Origin: Bacteroides sp.
GTDB lineage: Bacteria; Bacteroidota; Bacteroidia; Bacteroidales; Bacteroidaceae
NCBI GenBank assembly: GCA_017992695.1
Contig: JAGOOC010000002.1
Coordinates: 1 to 64,000, forward strand
Direction of reading: 5' to 3'
Length of the DNA: 64,000 nt
The notes under the pieces are model-generated. The model ran no database searches and was not told where the DNA came from. It saw only the letters and a list, made by a program, of their open reading frames with translations. Position numbers and translations under genes: made by a program. The stretch's first letter is position 1. Each line of letters starts with the position of its first letter. Of the stretch, positions 44,453 through 54,157 are shown in pieces.

Positions 44453-45586
44453 TTAGTTGGTTAGTTTTGATTGATCAAGAGACTGATCGAGACGCTGATT
44501 GAGGGATTTATTGAGAGATTGATTTAGAGTCTGATGGAGAGAAAGCGTGTGCTCACGGTAAGAGATGAGCAAGCTCACCACCTCCGAGTAGTTCTTCCGC
44601 CCACTCTCAATTTTATTTCCTTTGAGGTAAATATCGTATATAAAGTCTTGAATATTACCAATGAAAGGACTATACTTGTCCATCCAGTATGCTTGGTTGG
44701 CTCGAGAGAGTTCGATGATCTCCGGTCGGATGCGTTGCAGGGTTTCGTTGTAGGCCTCTTCCGGTAGTAACCTTCTCACATTGCCCATCACATGCCCCAA
44801 TACGGAGAAATATCCACAGAATCGAACTTCCTTAACCTGTGAGCGTGTGCAAACCTGATAGGCGTAGAAGTTGGCCTCTGCCTCGCTGGTGATGCCCAGC
44901 AGGTGAGCCATTTCGTGTGCGTAGGTGCTAGCGTACTGCGAGGGAAGCAGGTCGCCGTTCAGCGTAAATTCGCAGAAAAAGGGGCCCATGCTGCCACTCA
45001 CACCGACCATCGATATCAGTGGCGTAAAGAGCATCGTCTTCACCCGAGGCGATGGATAGGGAGGCCGATGTACACCCAGCTTACCGCTGATCTGATGATA
45101 CCCGTTGACCGACTCCCGACAGACGGTTTCTTTTTCAATGGTAGTTACCGGCACGTACGAAGCATTCAGTTGGTCGATATACTCATCGATAAATGCATTG
45201 AAACGCTCGGGTGTATAGGCGGTATAACGAATGTCGGTGCGCTGATAGAAGTTCGGTTGCGAGTAATTAAGCCCCCAAGCGAGGTAGAACCACACGTAGA
45301 CCCATGCCAAGTATTCGACATCTCGGCGCACAATTTTCTTCCACGGCTGCTTGCGGATGCGCCCATAGACGGGGTAAGCAATCACGCCCACAATGCTGAG
45401 AAAGATAAACAAATCTCCGATGGCAAAGGGGATATAGAGCGAGAACGGAGACAATGTTAGGGAGATATACGGATAGAGCGAGCGAGCATACGCCTCTCCC
45501 CACGAGGGTATGAGCTGGGTGAGCCATACTACGAGCAATAGCGTTCCTAAAATGGAATATCTAATGAGCTGTTTTCTACTTTTCAT
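44453..45586 (-). CDS. DUF3810 membrane protein with HExxH motif
   Basis: A 377-residue protein starting MKSRKQLIRYSILGTLLLVV. Three membrane segments lie in the first 110 residues. The following domain has YAHEMAHLLGITSEAEANFY: HEMAH plus a downstream glutamate, as in zinc metallopeptidases. The family is of unknown function. I place the start at ATG 45586; an in-frame ATG at 45691 lies upstream of the -7 box. The C-terminal tail is a degenerate four-residue repeat (LNQSLNKSLNQRLDQSLDQS) encoded by 12-bp tandem repeats. Cotranscribed with mazG. Confidence 0.8.
   Translation of the reverse strand: MKSRKQLIRYSILGTLLLVVWLTQLIPSWGEAYARSLYPYISLTLSPFSLYIPFAIGDLFIFLSIVGVIAYPVYGRIRKQPWKKIVRRDVEYLAWVYVWFYLAWGLNYSQPNFYQRTDIRYTAYTPERFNAFIDEYIDQLNASYVPVTTIEKETVCRESVNGYHQISGKLGVHRPPYPSPRVKTMLFTPLISMVGVSGSMGPFFCEFTLNGDLLPSQYASTYAHEMAHLLGITSEAEANFYAYQVCTRSQVKEVRFCGYFSVLGHVMGNVRRLLPEEAYNETLQRIRPEIIELSRANQAYWMDKYSPFIGNIQDFIYDIYLKGNKIESGRKNYSEVVSLLISYREHTLSLHQTLNQSLNKSLNQRLDQSLDQSKLTN
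44469..44540. repeat. 12-bp degenerate tandem repeat in the DUF3810 3' end
   Basis: Six 12-bp units starting at 44469, 44481, 44493, 44505, 44517 and 44529, approximate unit GATTGATTGAGA. In the coding frame they give repeated Leu-Asn/Asp-Gln-Ser, extending the C terminus. Confidence 0.75.
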
Positions 45587-45608
45587 GTCTATTGACCTTT
45601 TCGAGTAA

Positions 45609-45657
45609 CAAAAGTACGTATTCTTACGACTATATTCTACTAATTTTATTAATTTTG
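45609..45657. promoter_or_regulatory. Divergent promoters of DUF3810-mazG and valS
   Basis: Minus strand TACTTTTG (45616-45609), 23 nt before the DUF3810 start, and plus strand TAATTTTG (45650-45657), 41 nt before valS. Both match TAnnTTTG; -33 boxes are weak. No T-box leader is present before valS. Confidence 0.55.
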
Positions 45658-45697
45658 CAACCATTGTATCGCATTTAAACAACATAATCATATAATA

Positions 45698-48343
45698 ATG
45701 GAATTAGCAAGTAAGTACAATCCCGCTGACGTAGAGGAAAAGTGGTACCAGTATTGGCTGGATCAAAAGTTATTCAGTTCGAAACCCGATGACCGTGAAC
45801 CTTACACCGTCGTCATACCGCCTCCAAACGTTACCGGTGTGTTGCACATGGGACACATGCTTAATAATACCATTCAGGATATTCTGGTTCGCCGTGCCCG
45901 CATGAAAGGTAAAAATGCGTGTTGGGTGCCCGGAACCGATCACGCGTCGATTGCTACCGAAGCCAAGGTCGTGAATCGCTTAGCTGCCCAAGGTATTAAG
46001 AAAACCGACCTGACACGTGATGAGTTCTTGAAACACGCTTGGGAGTGGACCGATGAACACGGTGGCATCATTCTCCAACAACTGCGTAAGCTTGGTGCAT
46101 CGTGCGATTGGGATCGCACCGCCTTTACCATGGATGAAGTGCGCAGCGAAAGCGTGCTCAAGGTATTTGTCGACCTGCACAAGAAAGGACTCATTTATCG
46201 CGGTGTTCGCATGGTGAACTGGGACCCTCAGGCACTTACAGCGCTGTCCGACGAAGAGGTGATTTTTAAAGAAGAGCATGGTAAACTCTATTACCTGCGC
46301 TATAAAATAGAGGGCGAAGAGGGGTATGCCGTGGTAGCTACCACTCGTCCCGAAACCATCATGGGCGATACCGCCATGTGTATCAACCCCAACGACCCGA
46401 AGAACCAACACCTTAAAGGCAAACGAGTAATTGTGCCGTTGGTGGGACGTTCTATTCCCGTGATTGAAGATGACTATGTAGATATTGAGTTTGGTACAGG
46501 TTGCCTCAAAGTAACTCCTGCACACGATGTCAATGACTACATGCTGGGCGAGAAGTACAACCTGCCAAGCATCGACATCTTCAATGACAACGGAACCTTG
46601 AGCGAAGCTGCCGGTCTCTACGTGGGGCTCGATCGTTTTGCGGTTCGCAAGCAGATTGAAAAAGACCTCGAAGCTGCCGGATTGCTCGAAAAGACCGAAG
46701 CCTATACCAATAAAGTAGGCTACTCTGAGCGTACCAATGTGGTGATTGAACCCAAACTTTCGATGCAGTGGTTCCTGAAGATGGAACACCTGGCTAAAAT
46801 AGCACTTGAGCCTGTAATGAACGATGACATCAAGTTCTATCCGGCTAAATATAAGAACACGTATCGCCACTGGATGGAGAACATCAAAGATTGGTGCATC
46901 AGTCGGCAGTTGTGGTGGGGACACCGCATTCCGGCTTACTTCTTGCCCGAAGGTGGTTACGTAGTCGGTTCTACCCCCGATGAGGCTTTGGCACTGGCGC
47001 AAGAGAAGACAGGAAACGCTGCCTTGACGATGGCAGACCTTCGTCAGGACGAAGATTGCCTCGATACCTGGTTCTCGTCTTGGTTATGGCCTATTTCGCT
47101 GTTCGATGGCATCAACCATCCGCACAACGAAGAGATGAACTACTACTACCCCACGAGCGACTTGGTGACCGGTCCCGATATTATCTTCTTCTGGGTAGCC
47201 CGCATGATTATGGCAGGCTATGAGTACGAAGGGAAAATGCCGTTCGAGAATGTCTATTTCACCGGTATTGTGCGCGATAAGCAAGGACGCAAAATGTCTA
47301 AATCGCTTGGTAACTCGCCCGATCCTCTCGAACTGATCGAAAAGTTCGGTGCCGATGGTGTACGCATGGGTATGATGCTTGCCGCACCTGCCGGAAACGA
47401 CATCTTGTTTGATGAGGTGCTTTGCGAACAAGGACGCAACTTCTGTAGCAAAATATGGAACGCTTTCCGCTTGATAAAAGGCTGGGAGGTCGATGACAAC
47501 GGACAACCCACCGCTGCTGCCAAAGTGGCTAACGACTGGTTCGAAGCCGTACTGGGTAACGCTATCGAAGAGATGGACGACCTGTTCTCTAAATACCGCT
47601 TGAGCGAGGCATTGATGGCTGTTTATAAGCTGTTCTGGGACGATTTCTCGTCGTGTTACTTGGAATTGGTGAAACCGACTTATGGTCAGCCCATCGACTC
47701 GATTACGTATGCCAAAGTGATTGCTAACTTTGATGCCTTACTGAAACTGCTGCATCCGTTTATGCCCTTTATTACCGAAGAGTTGTGGCAGAACCTATGG
47801 ACAAACCTCGATGAGCCGGGCAAGAGCATCATGACGGTGAAACTCCCTGTGATTGCTAAAGCAGATAATCATCAGGAACGTATCGACGCTTTTGCAGTAG
47901 CACAAGAGGTGGTAGCTAATCTGCGTACCATTCGTGTGCAGAAAAATATTCCGATGAAAGAAGCCATTGAGTTGCAGTTGGCTTATGAAAACAGAGCAGA
48001 TATTCACCTGCTTGAGTCGGTAGTAGGTAAAATGTGTAACGCAACGGTTCTTCAAGCTGAAGAGGTGAAGCCCGATAATGCCATCTCATTTATGGTCGGA
48101 ACTACAGAGTACGTTGTACCGATGGGTGATAACATTGACGTGGAAGCTGAGATTGCCCGTATGGAAGCCGAACTGAAACACAAGGAAGGATTCCTGCAAG
48201 GGGTGATGAAGAAACTGAGCAATGAAAGATTCGTAAGCGGTGCACCCGAAGCTGTGCTCGACTTGGAACGCAAGAAACAAGCCGATGCCGAAAGTATTAT
48301 TCACTCGTTGAAAGAGAGCATTGCTGCACTGAAGAAAGCCTAA
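45698..48343 (+). CDS. valS: Valyl-tRNA synthetase
   Basis: An 881-residue class I aminoacyl-tRNA synthetase charging tRNA-Val. The HIGH motif is in [20 protein letters not shown] (about 45-64) and the KMSKS motif in [18 protein letters not shown] (about 527-544). The editing domain lies between ([17 protein letters not shown]), the anticodon domain follows, and a C-terminal coiled coil ([20 protein letters not shown]) clamps the tRNA. Length and order are standard. Own promoter; a stem-loop shared with another site in the window lies 31 nt past the stop. Confidence 0.97.
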   Translation: MELASKYNPADVEEKWYQYWLDQKLFSSKPDDREPYTVVIPPPNVTGVLHMGHMLNNTIQDILVRRARMKGKNACWVPGTDHASIATEAKVVNRLAAQGIKKTDLTRDEFLKHAWEWTDEHGGIILQQLRKLGASCDWDRTAFTMDEVRSESVLKVFVDLHKKGLIYRGVRMVNWDPQALTALSDEEVIFKEEHGKLYYLRYKIEGEEGYAVVATTRPETIMGDTAMCINPNDPKNQHLKGKRVIVPLVGRSIPVIEDDYVDIEFGTGCLKVTPAHDVNDYMLGEKYNLPSIDIFNDNGTLSEAAGLYVGLDRFAVRKQIEKDLEAAGLLEKTEAYTNKVGYSERTNVVIEPKLSMQWFLKMEHLAKIALEPVMNDDIKFYPAKYKNTYRHWMENIKDWCISRQLWWGHRIPAYFLPEGGYVVGSTPDEALALAQEKTGNAALTMADLRQDEDCLDTWFSSWLWPISLFDGINHPHNEEMNYYYPTSDLVTGPDIIFFWVARMIMAGYEYEGKMPFENVYFTGIVRDKQGRKMSKSLGNSPDPLELIEKFGADGVRMGMMLAAPAGNDILFDEVLCEQGRNFCSKIWNAFRLIKGWEVDDNGQPTAAAKVANDWFEAVLGNAIEEMDDLFSKYRLSEALMAVYKLFWDDFSSCYLELVKPTYGQPIDSITYAKVIANFDALLKLLHPFMPFITEELWQNLWTNLDEPGKSIMTVKLPVIAKADNHQERIDAFAVAQEVVANLRTIRVQKNIPMKEAIELQLAYENRADIHLLESVVGKMCNATVLQAEEVKPDNAISFMVGTTEYVVPMGDNIDVEAEIARMEAELKHKEGFLQGVMKKLSNERFVSGAPEAVLDLERKKQADAESIIHSLKESIAALKKA

Positions 48344-48373
48344 GTATTCTGCATCACTACCTAGATGCATAAC

Positions 48374-48417
48374 GCGCCCTCGAAACAACGTTGCTTACAA
48401 CGTCATTTCGAGGGCGC
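48374..48417. repeat. Stem-loop element, copy 1
   Basis: A 44-nt imperfect palindrome starting GCGCCCTCGAAA and ending TTTCGAGGGCGC, with an internal stem ACGTTG/CAACGT and loop CTTA. No T-run on either side. It sits between convergent valS and the broken sigma gene. The second copy is at 56600-56643. Confidence 0.85.
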
Positions 48418-48420
48418 ATG

Positions 48421-48940
48421 CTATATGAACAATTCATTATTTCCGGTGTTCTTACAAACGTTTTTTCTTTGTTTTAATACTTTTCGTATGCGATAATCAA
48501 TCGTTTTGGGCGAAACATCTAATGCGAGAGCTATCTCTTTGTAACTCATCTGCTGAAAGCGGTGCATGATGAATGCTTCTCGATAGCTTAGCGGCAATGC
48601 CTCTACCGCATTCTTAATTCGCTTCGTAAGCTCCTCTATCTGATAGTAATCTGTCTCTTGCATCTTTTTATAAAAAAAGGGTATTCGCCCGGTTGATGGC
48701 GTCTTGTTGCGCCAACCTGTTCAATGCTCTATGATGCACCGTTTTAAACAAGTAGGCACTGAGCGAAGTGCTGATGATGCGTGTTTTACAGTTCTCCCAT
48801 AGCCACAATAACGTATCTTGAACAATTTCCTCCGCATCTTCCAACTCAACAATCCGATTCCCATAAGCGCATAACATCGGATAGTATTTACGAAACAACT
48901 CGTCGAAAGCCTTTTCATCTCCTTTTATTGAGTCTGCCAA
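48421..48940 (-). pseudogene. ECF sigma factor gene split by a +1 base in a homopolymer
   Basis: Two adjacent frames make up one sigma factor. 48940-48668 (90 aa) carries region 2 (GDEKAFDELFRKYYPMLCAY and ELEDAEEIVQDTLLWLWENC). 48663-48421 (80 aa) carries region 4 (ALPLSYREAFIMHRFQQMSY and ALDVSPKTIDYRIRKVLKQR). The break lies at a run of seven T on the coding strand (48678-48672): with six T the frame would run on through NTLFYKKMQETDYY to give about 172 residues, normal for the family. So the gene is either recently inactivated or expressed by slippage. It starts 8 nt after the choloylglycine-hydrolase-family gene. Confidence 0.8.
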
Positions 48941-48948
48941 AGAATGTT

Positions 48949-49986
48949 TTATACTCCTTCAAACTTGAACGGTGCACTGTTTTTAAAGGCTTTTACAGCA
49001 TTGCCGGCGTAGGTTTGTCCTTCGGTGAGTTTGAGCATCTTTACCGGTGCACCTTTTGAAAAATCAATGTCGCGCAAGGGTACCCAAAACACGTTAGGTG
49101 TCAACACCGATTCGAAGAAATAGACTAAATCTCGTTGATCGGCCACAACACGCCAGATGGTAGACGATATATTAGGTTGTCCGGGTGTTGAGATGCCATA
49201 AGGAACCGAGCAGTTGCGTATAACGCTAAAAGTAGCTGCGGTAGCTATGCGGATGTTATCAGTTATAGGGATAGCGTGGGTGTAAAACGAAGCTCTGGCA
49301 AAACGGTCTGCTGCGCGATTCGTTCCCGGAAGCATAACTGTACCACCAATCTGTTTCCAATATTCATTCAAAGCCAACTGCTGATCAAAAAGTGGTGAGT
49401 TAGTCATTGTTTGATACGATTTGTCATGATGAATAACCAATTTGCCGTTGATGTATTCAAAGATGGCATTATCGCCACTTGCATCTGAAATAGACATATG
49501 CAATGTGGTGAATAGATCTGGTTTACCTGGCACATTGGCCGACACCAATACAAAAGGTTCTTTTTCGAGTGCAGCCACGGTTTCTGCTACAGTTGCAAAA
49601 TTGTCAAGTACATACTGTGCCCATAACGAAATAGCAAGTCCGGGTTTTTGCTTGTCCCATTTCGGATATTGAGATTCCACCAGCCACAGCAAGTTGGCTA
49701 CCAGCCCTTTCTCATTCATTCCATCCGTGCTGGCAATGTCATAAGCTGCTGCGATCACACTCCCATATTTTGATTCCCATCGAATGGTGTTTGCTCCTGT
49801 TTCTCCATCACGCTGCATACCACGTGGAAAAATCCATAAATTGGTAAAGAGATCATCTTTCCAGTCCATCGAACGGGCTGTGAGTACAATGTTCTCTTTC
49901 CCTTTATACATCACTCTTGTACAAGCTTCTGAGTTAATTCCTAAAGCCAATAACATACATGTAAAGAAGGATAATACGACTTTCAT
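48949..49986 (-). CDS. Choloylglycine hydrolase/linear amide C-N hydrolase family
   Basis: A 345-residue N-terminal-nucleophile hydrolase. After a signal peptide (about 1-21, ALGINSEA) the mature protein would begin with Cys22 in CTRVMYKG, the catalytic nucleophile of bile-salt hydrolases and penicillin V acylases. The family also shows ARSMDWKDDL (Arg, Asp) and the segment TMTNSPLFDQQL (Asn). Bacteroides bile-salt hydrolases have the same secreted layout, so deconjugation of bile acids is plausible, but penicillin V acylase or another amidase cannot be excluded. The broken ECF sigma gene follows. An inverted repeat lies just before the start codon. Confidence 0.85.
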   Translation of the reverse strand: MKVVLSFFTCMLLALGINSEACTRVMYKGKENIVLTARSMDWKDDLFTNLWIFPRGMQRDGETGANTIRWESKYGSVIAAAYDIASTDGMNEKGLVANLLWLVESQYPKWDKQKPGLAISLWAQYVLDNFATVAETVAALEKEPFVLVSANVPGKPDLFTTLHMSISDASGDNAIFEYINGKLVIHHDKSYQTMTNSPLFDQQLALNEYWKQIGGTVMLPGTNRAADRFARASFYTHAIPITDNIRIATAATFSVIRNCSVPYGISTPGQPNISSTIWRVVADQRDLVYFFESVLTPNVFWVPLRDIDFSKGAPVKMLKLTEGQTYAGNAVKAFKNSAPFKFEGV

Positions 49987-49993
49987 AATTGCT

Positions 49994-50025
49994 TTGTTTT
50001 AAATGATTATTACTATTTAAAACAA
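49994..50025. promoter_or_regulatory. Inverted repeat in the leader of the hydrolase gene
   Basis: Eleven-bp perfect arms TTGTTTTAAAT (49994-50004) and ATTTAAAACAA (50015-50025), 8 nt upstream of the start codon of the hydrolase gene (minus strand). It may be an operator or a leader hairpin. Confidence 0.5.
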
Positions 50026-50237
50026 GGTTTTCCGCGATTTGTTCTCCATTATCTCTCGTTATAGTGCTTCATTCTATTAAATTACATTGTTGTAAATCAA
50101 GACTTGTGTCAATAAAGATGATGTTTTCAATGTTGCATGTGCTCCTTATACTTCTACTTTATATAAAAAATAAATGCTTTTTTGTTTAAGAATCCTTCTT
50201 AACTCGCTTGTCTTACTATAAACGATAAGAAATCAAG
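50026..50237. other. Intergenic stretch without a recognisable gene
   Basis: AT-rich sequence of 212 nt between the hydrolase leader and the FecR-like remnant; I find no TAnnTTTG box or hairpin that I can support. Confidence 0.5.
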
Positions 50238-50459
50238 ATGGAACAACAACCAGACACAAGCTATATAGAAGAACTGTTGCCTCGTTATTGCGAAGGAATG
50301 ACTACTTCCATTGTCCTGCCTTTTAACTTTAAGTCATTACAAATTTATTCAAAATTATTTTGGCATCCAACTTTTAAGGGTGATAAAGTCACTTTGGCTA
50401 ACCCCAACTTATATCCAATTCCCACAAATCAATTGTTACTCAATTCCAATATCAAATAG
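50238..50459 (+). pseudogene. Possible FecR-type anti-sigma remnant
   Basis: A 73-codon frame whose first 21 residues, including SYIEELLPRYCEGMTT, look like the N-terminal sigma-binding end of an anti-sigma factor. The rest (SIVLPFNFKSLQIYSK and on) matches nothing and lacks a membrane segment. I read it as the 5' stub of a deleted gene. The resemblance is short, so this is tentative. About 180 nt of featureless AT-rich DNA follow to 50641. Confidence 0.35.
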
Positions 50460-50607
50460 AATCCCGATTGGTGATTTTCTGGACCTGTATAGGTTATTAT
50501 TGATCTTTATTTATTTAAGGACATGTGTTGTATTAAGTGAACAAATGAATCTCGGAAATAATTAAGTGAATTTCGTTTTTTGAATATTGATCTCCAATGT
50601 TATTGGC

Positions 50608-50615
50608 TATATTTG
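50608..50615 (+). promoter_or_regulatory. -7 box upstream of the sulfatase cluster
   Basis: TATATTTG, matching TAnnTTTG, 27 nt before the ATG of the broken lipoprotein gene. It is the only consensus box found between 50030 and the sulfatase gene at 51042, so it may drive the whole cluster. Confidence 0.5.
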
Positions 50616-50641
50616 CACTTGATATTTTATAAGGAATAAAC

Positions 50642-50982
50642 ATGATATATTTTAGTTCATTCAAAACATACTGCATACTGGGTTTTGCTTTGTTCCTGAT
50701 CACTTCATGCAGCAAACAGACCTATTCGCATACGCCTGTCTGATTGATGCCAAAGTGGTTAAGGAAAATGGAAAGATCAACTTGGTCGGTCCTTCTGTTT
50801 TTCAACTACCTGATAGTTTTGTTTGGTGTGGCACCCCCATTCGAATTGAAGACAAATATTTGCTGCTTGTTCGATTGGTCCGGTGGGAGGGAAGGCCGAT
50901 GGCAGTACGTTCAATGTGCAGATTCCACTCAAAAGAATTAAACTTAAGAAATAAATCGGACGAACTAATCGAAATCGTCTGA
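50642..50982 (+). pseudogene. Frameshifted lipoprotein gene fragment
   Basis: ATG 50642 opens a clear lipoprotein signal peptide (MIYFSSFKTYCILGFAL, lipobox LITSC) that stops at TGA 50741 after 33 codons. In a second frame the sequence continues as sense-looking protein from about 50735 to 50982: LIDAKVVKENGKINLVGPSV, then QLPDSFVWCGTPIRIEDKYL and LLVRLVRWEG. This resembles the start of five-bladed-propeller glycosidase-like lipoproteins (GH43/GH117-like), but the match is by eye. The gene is both frameshifted and lacks its 3' part. Confidence 0.5.
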
Positions 50983-51041
50983 AAGAACAATGGATTTTCT
51001 CCGGATTTTCCTATATAATAATCTAAAAACAATCACTTATC

Positions 51042-52589
51042 ATGGCAAACTACAACGAATTATTATGCATGGGCTTGTTCTCATTAACCGGCGCAACCGG
51101 ATATGCCCAAAATGCTACAAACAAACCATTGAATATCATTTATATCATGACTGACGACCATTCGTACCAAACCATTAGTGCGTATGGAAGTCAGTGTAAT
51201 CAAACACCAAACATTGATAGAATAGGTGCCGAAGGTACTATCTTTAGAAACAGTTTTGTGACCAACTCCATCAGCGGCCCCAGTCGTGCCGTCTTACTAA
51301 CCGGCAAATTCAGTCATTTGAATGGTTTTAAAACCAATTACGATCATTTTGATGGTTCTCAACAAACGTTCCCGAAGTTGTTGCAACAGGCAGGATACGA
51401 AACGGCAGTTGTAGGAAAATGGCATTTGACTTCGGATCCCACCGGTTTCGATTATTGGAACATTTTGTTGGGGCAGGGCGACTATTATAACCCAAAGTTC
51501 AATAAAATGGGCGAAATCACGAAGAAAAATGGATACGCTACCAATTTAACGACTGATATCGCACTTGACTGGATAGAGCATAGAAAAGATAAAGAGAAAC
51601 CATTCTGCTTGTTGCTCCACCACAAGGCTCCTCATCGAACTTGGATGCCGGATACGTGCCACTTGGGTGCCTATGAAGATCAAACATTCGCTTTGCCCGA
51701 GAATTTTTATGACGATTATGCAGGTCGCCAAGCAGCTGCCGAGCAACGGATGAGCATTGATAAGGACATGAATCTAATTTATGACCTTAAAATGGCGGAC
51801 AAAGAGGGTACCATTAAAACCAATAATCCGGGTCTGGATAGAGCCGGTAGAAATATGTTGAATACGATGAATGCTTCACAGCGTAAACTTTGGGATGCCT
51901 GTTATGATCCGATCATTAAGGATTTCAAAGAGAAGAATCTCTCGGGAAAAGAGTTGGCTGAGTGGAAGTTTCAACGCTATATGAAAGATTATCTGGCTTG
52001 TATTAAATCCGTTGATGAAAATATCGGACGTGTGTTCGCTTACCTCGAAGAGAATAATATGCTTGAAAATACAGTGATTGTGTACACTTCAGATCAAGGC
52101 TTCTATATGGGCGAGCATGGCTGGTTCGATAAACGGTTTATGTATGAAGAGTCGTTTCGTACTCCCTTGCTGATTCGTTTACCCGAAGCGATGAAACAGT
52201 TCAAAGAGGTGAAACAGCTCGTTCAAAATCTTGATTTCGCTCCTACCATATTAGACTTGGCAGGGGTGAAGGCTCCCGCAGACATGCAAGGATGCTCGCT
52301 GTTGCCTGTGTTAGAAAAGGGTAAGGCCAAAGATTGGCGTACGTCTCTTTACTATCATTTTTATGAAAGTAAAGACGATCATGCAGTGAAAAAGCATTAC
52401 GGCGTACGTACTGAACGTTATAAGTTAATCCATTTCTATGATGGCATTGATGAATGGCAACTGTTCGATTTGAAGAAAGATCCGAAGGAGATGCATAATT
52501 TGATTCAGGATACAAAGTATACGAAGGTGCTGTCGAGCATGAAAAAAGAGTTGGAGAGACTGAGGGTTAATTATAAAGATAATGAATAA
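51042..52589 (+). CDS. Sulfatase, S1 family (Ser-type)
   Basis: A 515-residue sulfatase. The N-terminal part (SLTGATGYAQ) is a signal peptide. Metal ligands are in IIYIMTDDHSYQ (Asp38, Asp39). The activation motif is SGPSRAVLLTG, with Ser78 to be converted to formylglycine by an anaerobic maturase that is not in this window. Further metal ligands are in VIVYTSDQGFYMGEHGWFDK. The C-terminal part (WQLFDLKKDPKEMHNL) is standard. Subfamily assignment, perhaps GlcNAc-6-sulfatase (S1_11-like), is tentative. It may desulfate mucin or glycosaminoglycan ends so that GH20 can act. Followed by a second sulfatase gene overlapping by 8 nt. Confidence 0.92.
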   Translation: MANYNELLCMGLFSLTGATGYAQNATNKPLNIIYIMTDDHSYQTISAYGSQCNQTPNIDRIGAEGTIFRNSFVTNSISGPSRAVLLTGKFSHLNGFKTNYDHFDGSQQTFPKLLQQAGYETAVVGKWHLTSDPTGFDYWNILLGQGDYYNPKFNKMGEITKKNGYATNLTTDIALDWIEHRKDKEKPFCLLLHHKAPHRTWMPDTCHLGAYEDQTFALPENFYDDYAGRQAAAEQRMSIDKDMNLIYDLKMADKEGTIKTNNPGLDRAGRNMLNTMNASQRKLWDACYDPIIKDFKEKNLSGKELAEWKFQRYMKDYLACIKSVDENIGRVFAYLEENNMLENTVIVYTSDQGFYMGEHGWFDKRFMYEESFRTPLLIRLPEAMKQFKEVKQLVQNLDFAPTILDLAGVKAPADMQGCSLLPVLEKGKAKDWRTSLYYHFYESKDDHAVKKHYGVRTERYKLIHFYDGIDEWQLFDLKKDPKEMHNLIQDTKYTKVLSSMKKELERLRVNYKDNE

Positions 52590-54144
52590 ATCAATAGATG
52601 TTAACATGAGACTTGATAGAATAAGTATCTGTGCTGCCGGATTAGTTGGATTAGCTCCCCTGCCAGCAAAGGCTACCAATCCTAAGGATAAACAACCGAA
52701 CATCATTCTGATTATGACCGATCAGCATCGAGCCGATGCAATTGGTTGTGCAGGAAATCAGACGATAATAACCCCTCATATCGATCAGTTAGCTCGGGCG
52801 GGACACCTGTTTACCAGTGCCTATTCATCGGCTCCCAGTAGTACGCCTGCTCGTGCCGGATTGTTAACCGGTATGTCTCCTTAGAACCATGGCTTGTTGG
52901 GCTATGGCAATGTAGCCGAAAAATATCCCTATGAAATGCCTCAGATGCTAAGGAATCTGGGGTATCAAACCATCGGTATCGGTAAAATGCATTGGAATCC
53001 ACAGAATGCCACCCATGGTTTTCATGCCACTATCCTCGATGAGAGTGGACGAGTAGAATCTCCCTATTTTATGAGTGATTACCGAAAATGGTTTAACGTG
53101 CACGGCTTAGGATTGAATCCGGATAGCACCGGGATAGACTGGAACGGGCATGCTGCAAAGGCTTATCAACTGCCCGAGAGGCTTCACCCAACTCAATGGA
53201 CGGGCGACGTAGCCGTAGATGTGATTGCGAATTACAGTTCGAAAGATCCTCTGTTTCTGAAAGTCTCTTTTGCCCGACCACACAGCCCTTATGATCCTCC
53301 TCAACGTGTTCTGGACGAATATGAAGGGGTCGCTATGCCAAAACCTTTTCTAGGAACATGGTGTAAAGAGCGTGCCGAGAAAAACGATAACCCGGAGGCA
53401 AACCCTACAGCGGCCATGGGGCACTTTAGTGATAGCTATGTAGAAAACTCTAGGAGGCATTATTACGCTGCCATTACGTTTATTGACGAACAGGTAGGAC
53501 GCATTGTTGCTGAACTAAAACGAAAAGGACTTTACGACAATGCTTTAATTTGCTTTGTTGCCGATCATGGCGACATGATGGGTGACCACTGTCTGTGGCG
53601 GAAAACCTACGCTTATGAAGGCTCAGCGGCCATTCCTTACATCGTAAAGCTTCCCGACGGATGTCCGGATGTTTTTAAGGCAGGAGAAAGCATCGACAAA
53701 CCCGTAGAGTTGAGAGACTTGTTGCCAACCTTCTTAGCCATTAACGGAGTTGAAAAACCGACCGAAATGGATGGGCTTTCTTTATTAGATTTAATGCAAA
53801 GTCGTAAACCGTCCTGGCGCAATTACATTGATATAGAGCATGCCACGGCTTATTGGAAAGAGAACTACTGGTGTGCATTGACCGATGGGAAAGTGAAATA
53901 CATTCGTTTTTTGACCAATGGAGCAGAGCAACTGTTTGATTTGGAGCAAGATCCGATGGAATTGAATGACCTCTCTGCTAGCAAAAAACACCGCAAAATG
54001 TTGTTGGAGATGAGAAAAGCCATGGTTGAGCACCTGCAAGAACGTGGCGAAGAGTGGGTGAAAGAGGGTGAACTAGTTCTTAAAGAAAAGAGTTTACTCT
54101 ACGGACCTCATTATCCTAAAAAAGAAACAATAACTAAATTATAA
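52582..54144 (+). pseudogene. Sulfatase gene interrupted by one TAG codon
   Basis: One continuous frame of 521 codons except for TAG at 52882-52884 (codon 101). Before it: signal peptide, ILIMTDQHRAD (metal ligands) and the activation motif SSTPARAGLLTG with Ser87. After it: NHGLLGYGNVAEKYPYE, with the metal-binding VADHGDMMGDHCLWRK and a full C terminus. The motif around the stop in other sulfatases is typically SPWNHG, so a TGG tryptophan codon has become TAG. Everything else appears intact, hence a very recent inactivation, a suppressed codon, or a sequencing error. An internal start at 52894 would lack the active site. It overlaps the upstream sulfatase by 8 nt and precedes the GH20 fusion by 13 nt. 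Confidence 0.85.
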
Positions 54145-54157
54145 CGTAAATCAACCA

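Noticed and set aside
45658..45697. T-box or other riboswitch before valS
   Set aside because: The leader is only about 30-40 nt and lacks any T-box element.
45980..47002. 340-codon open frame antisense to valS
   Set aside because: Shadow of the valS reading frame; the His- and Val-rich product matches no family.
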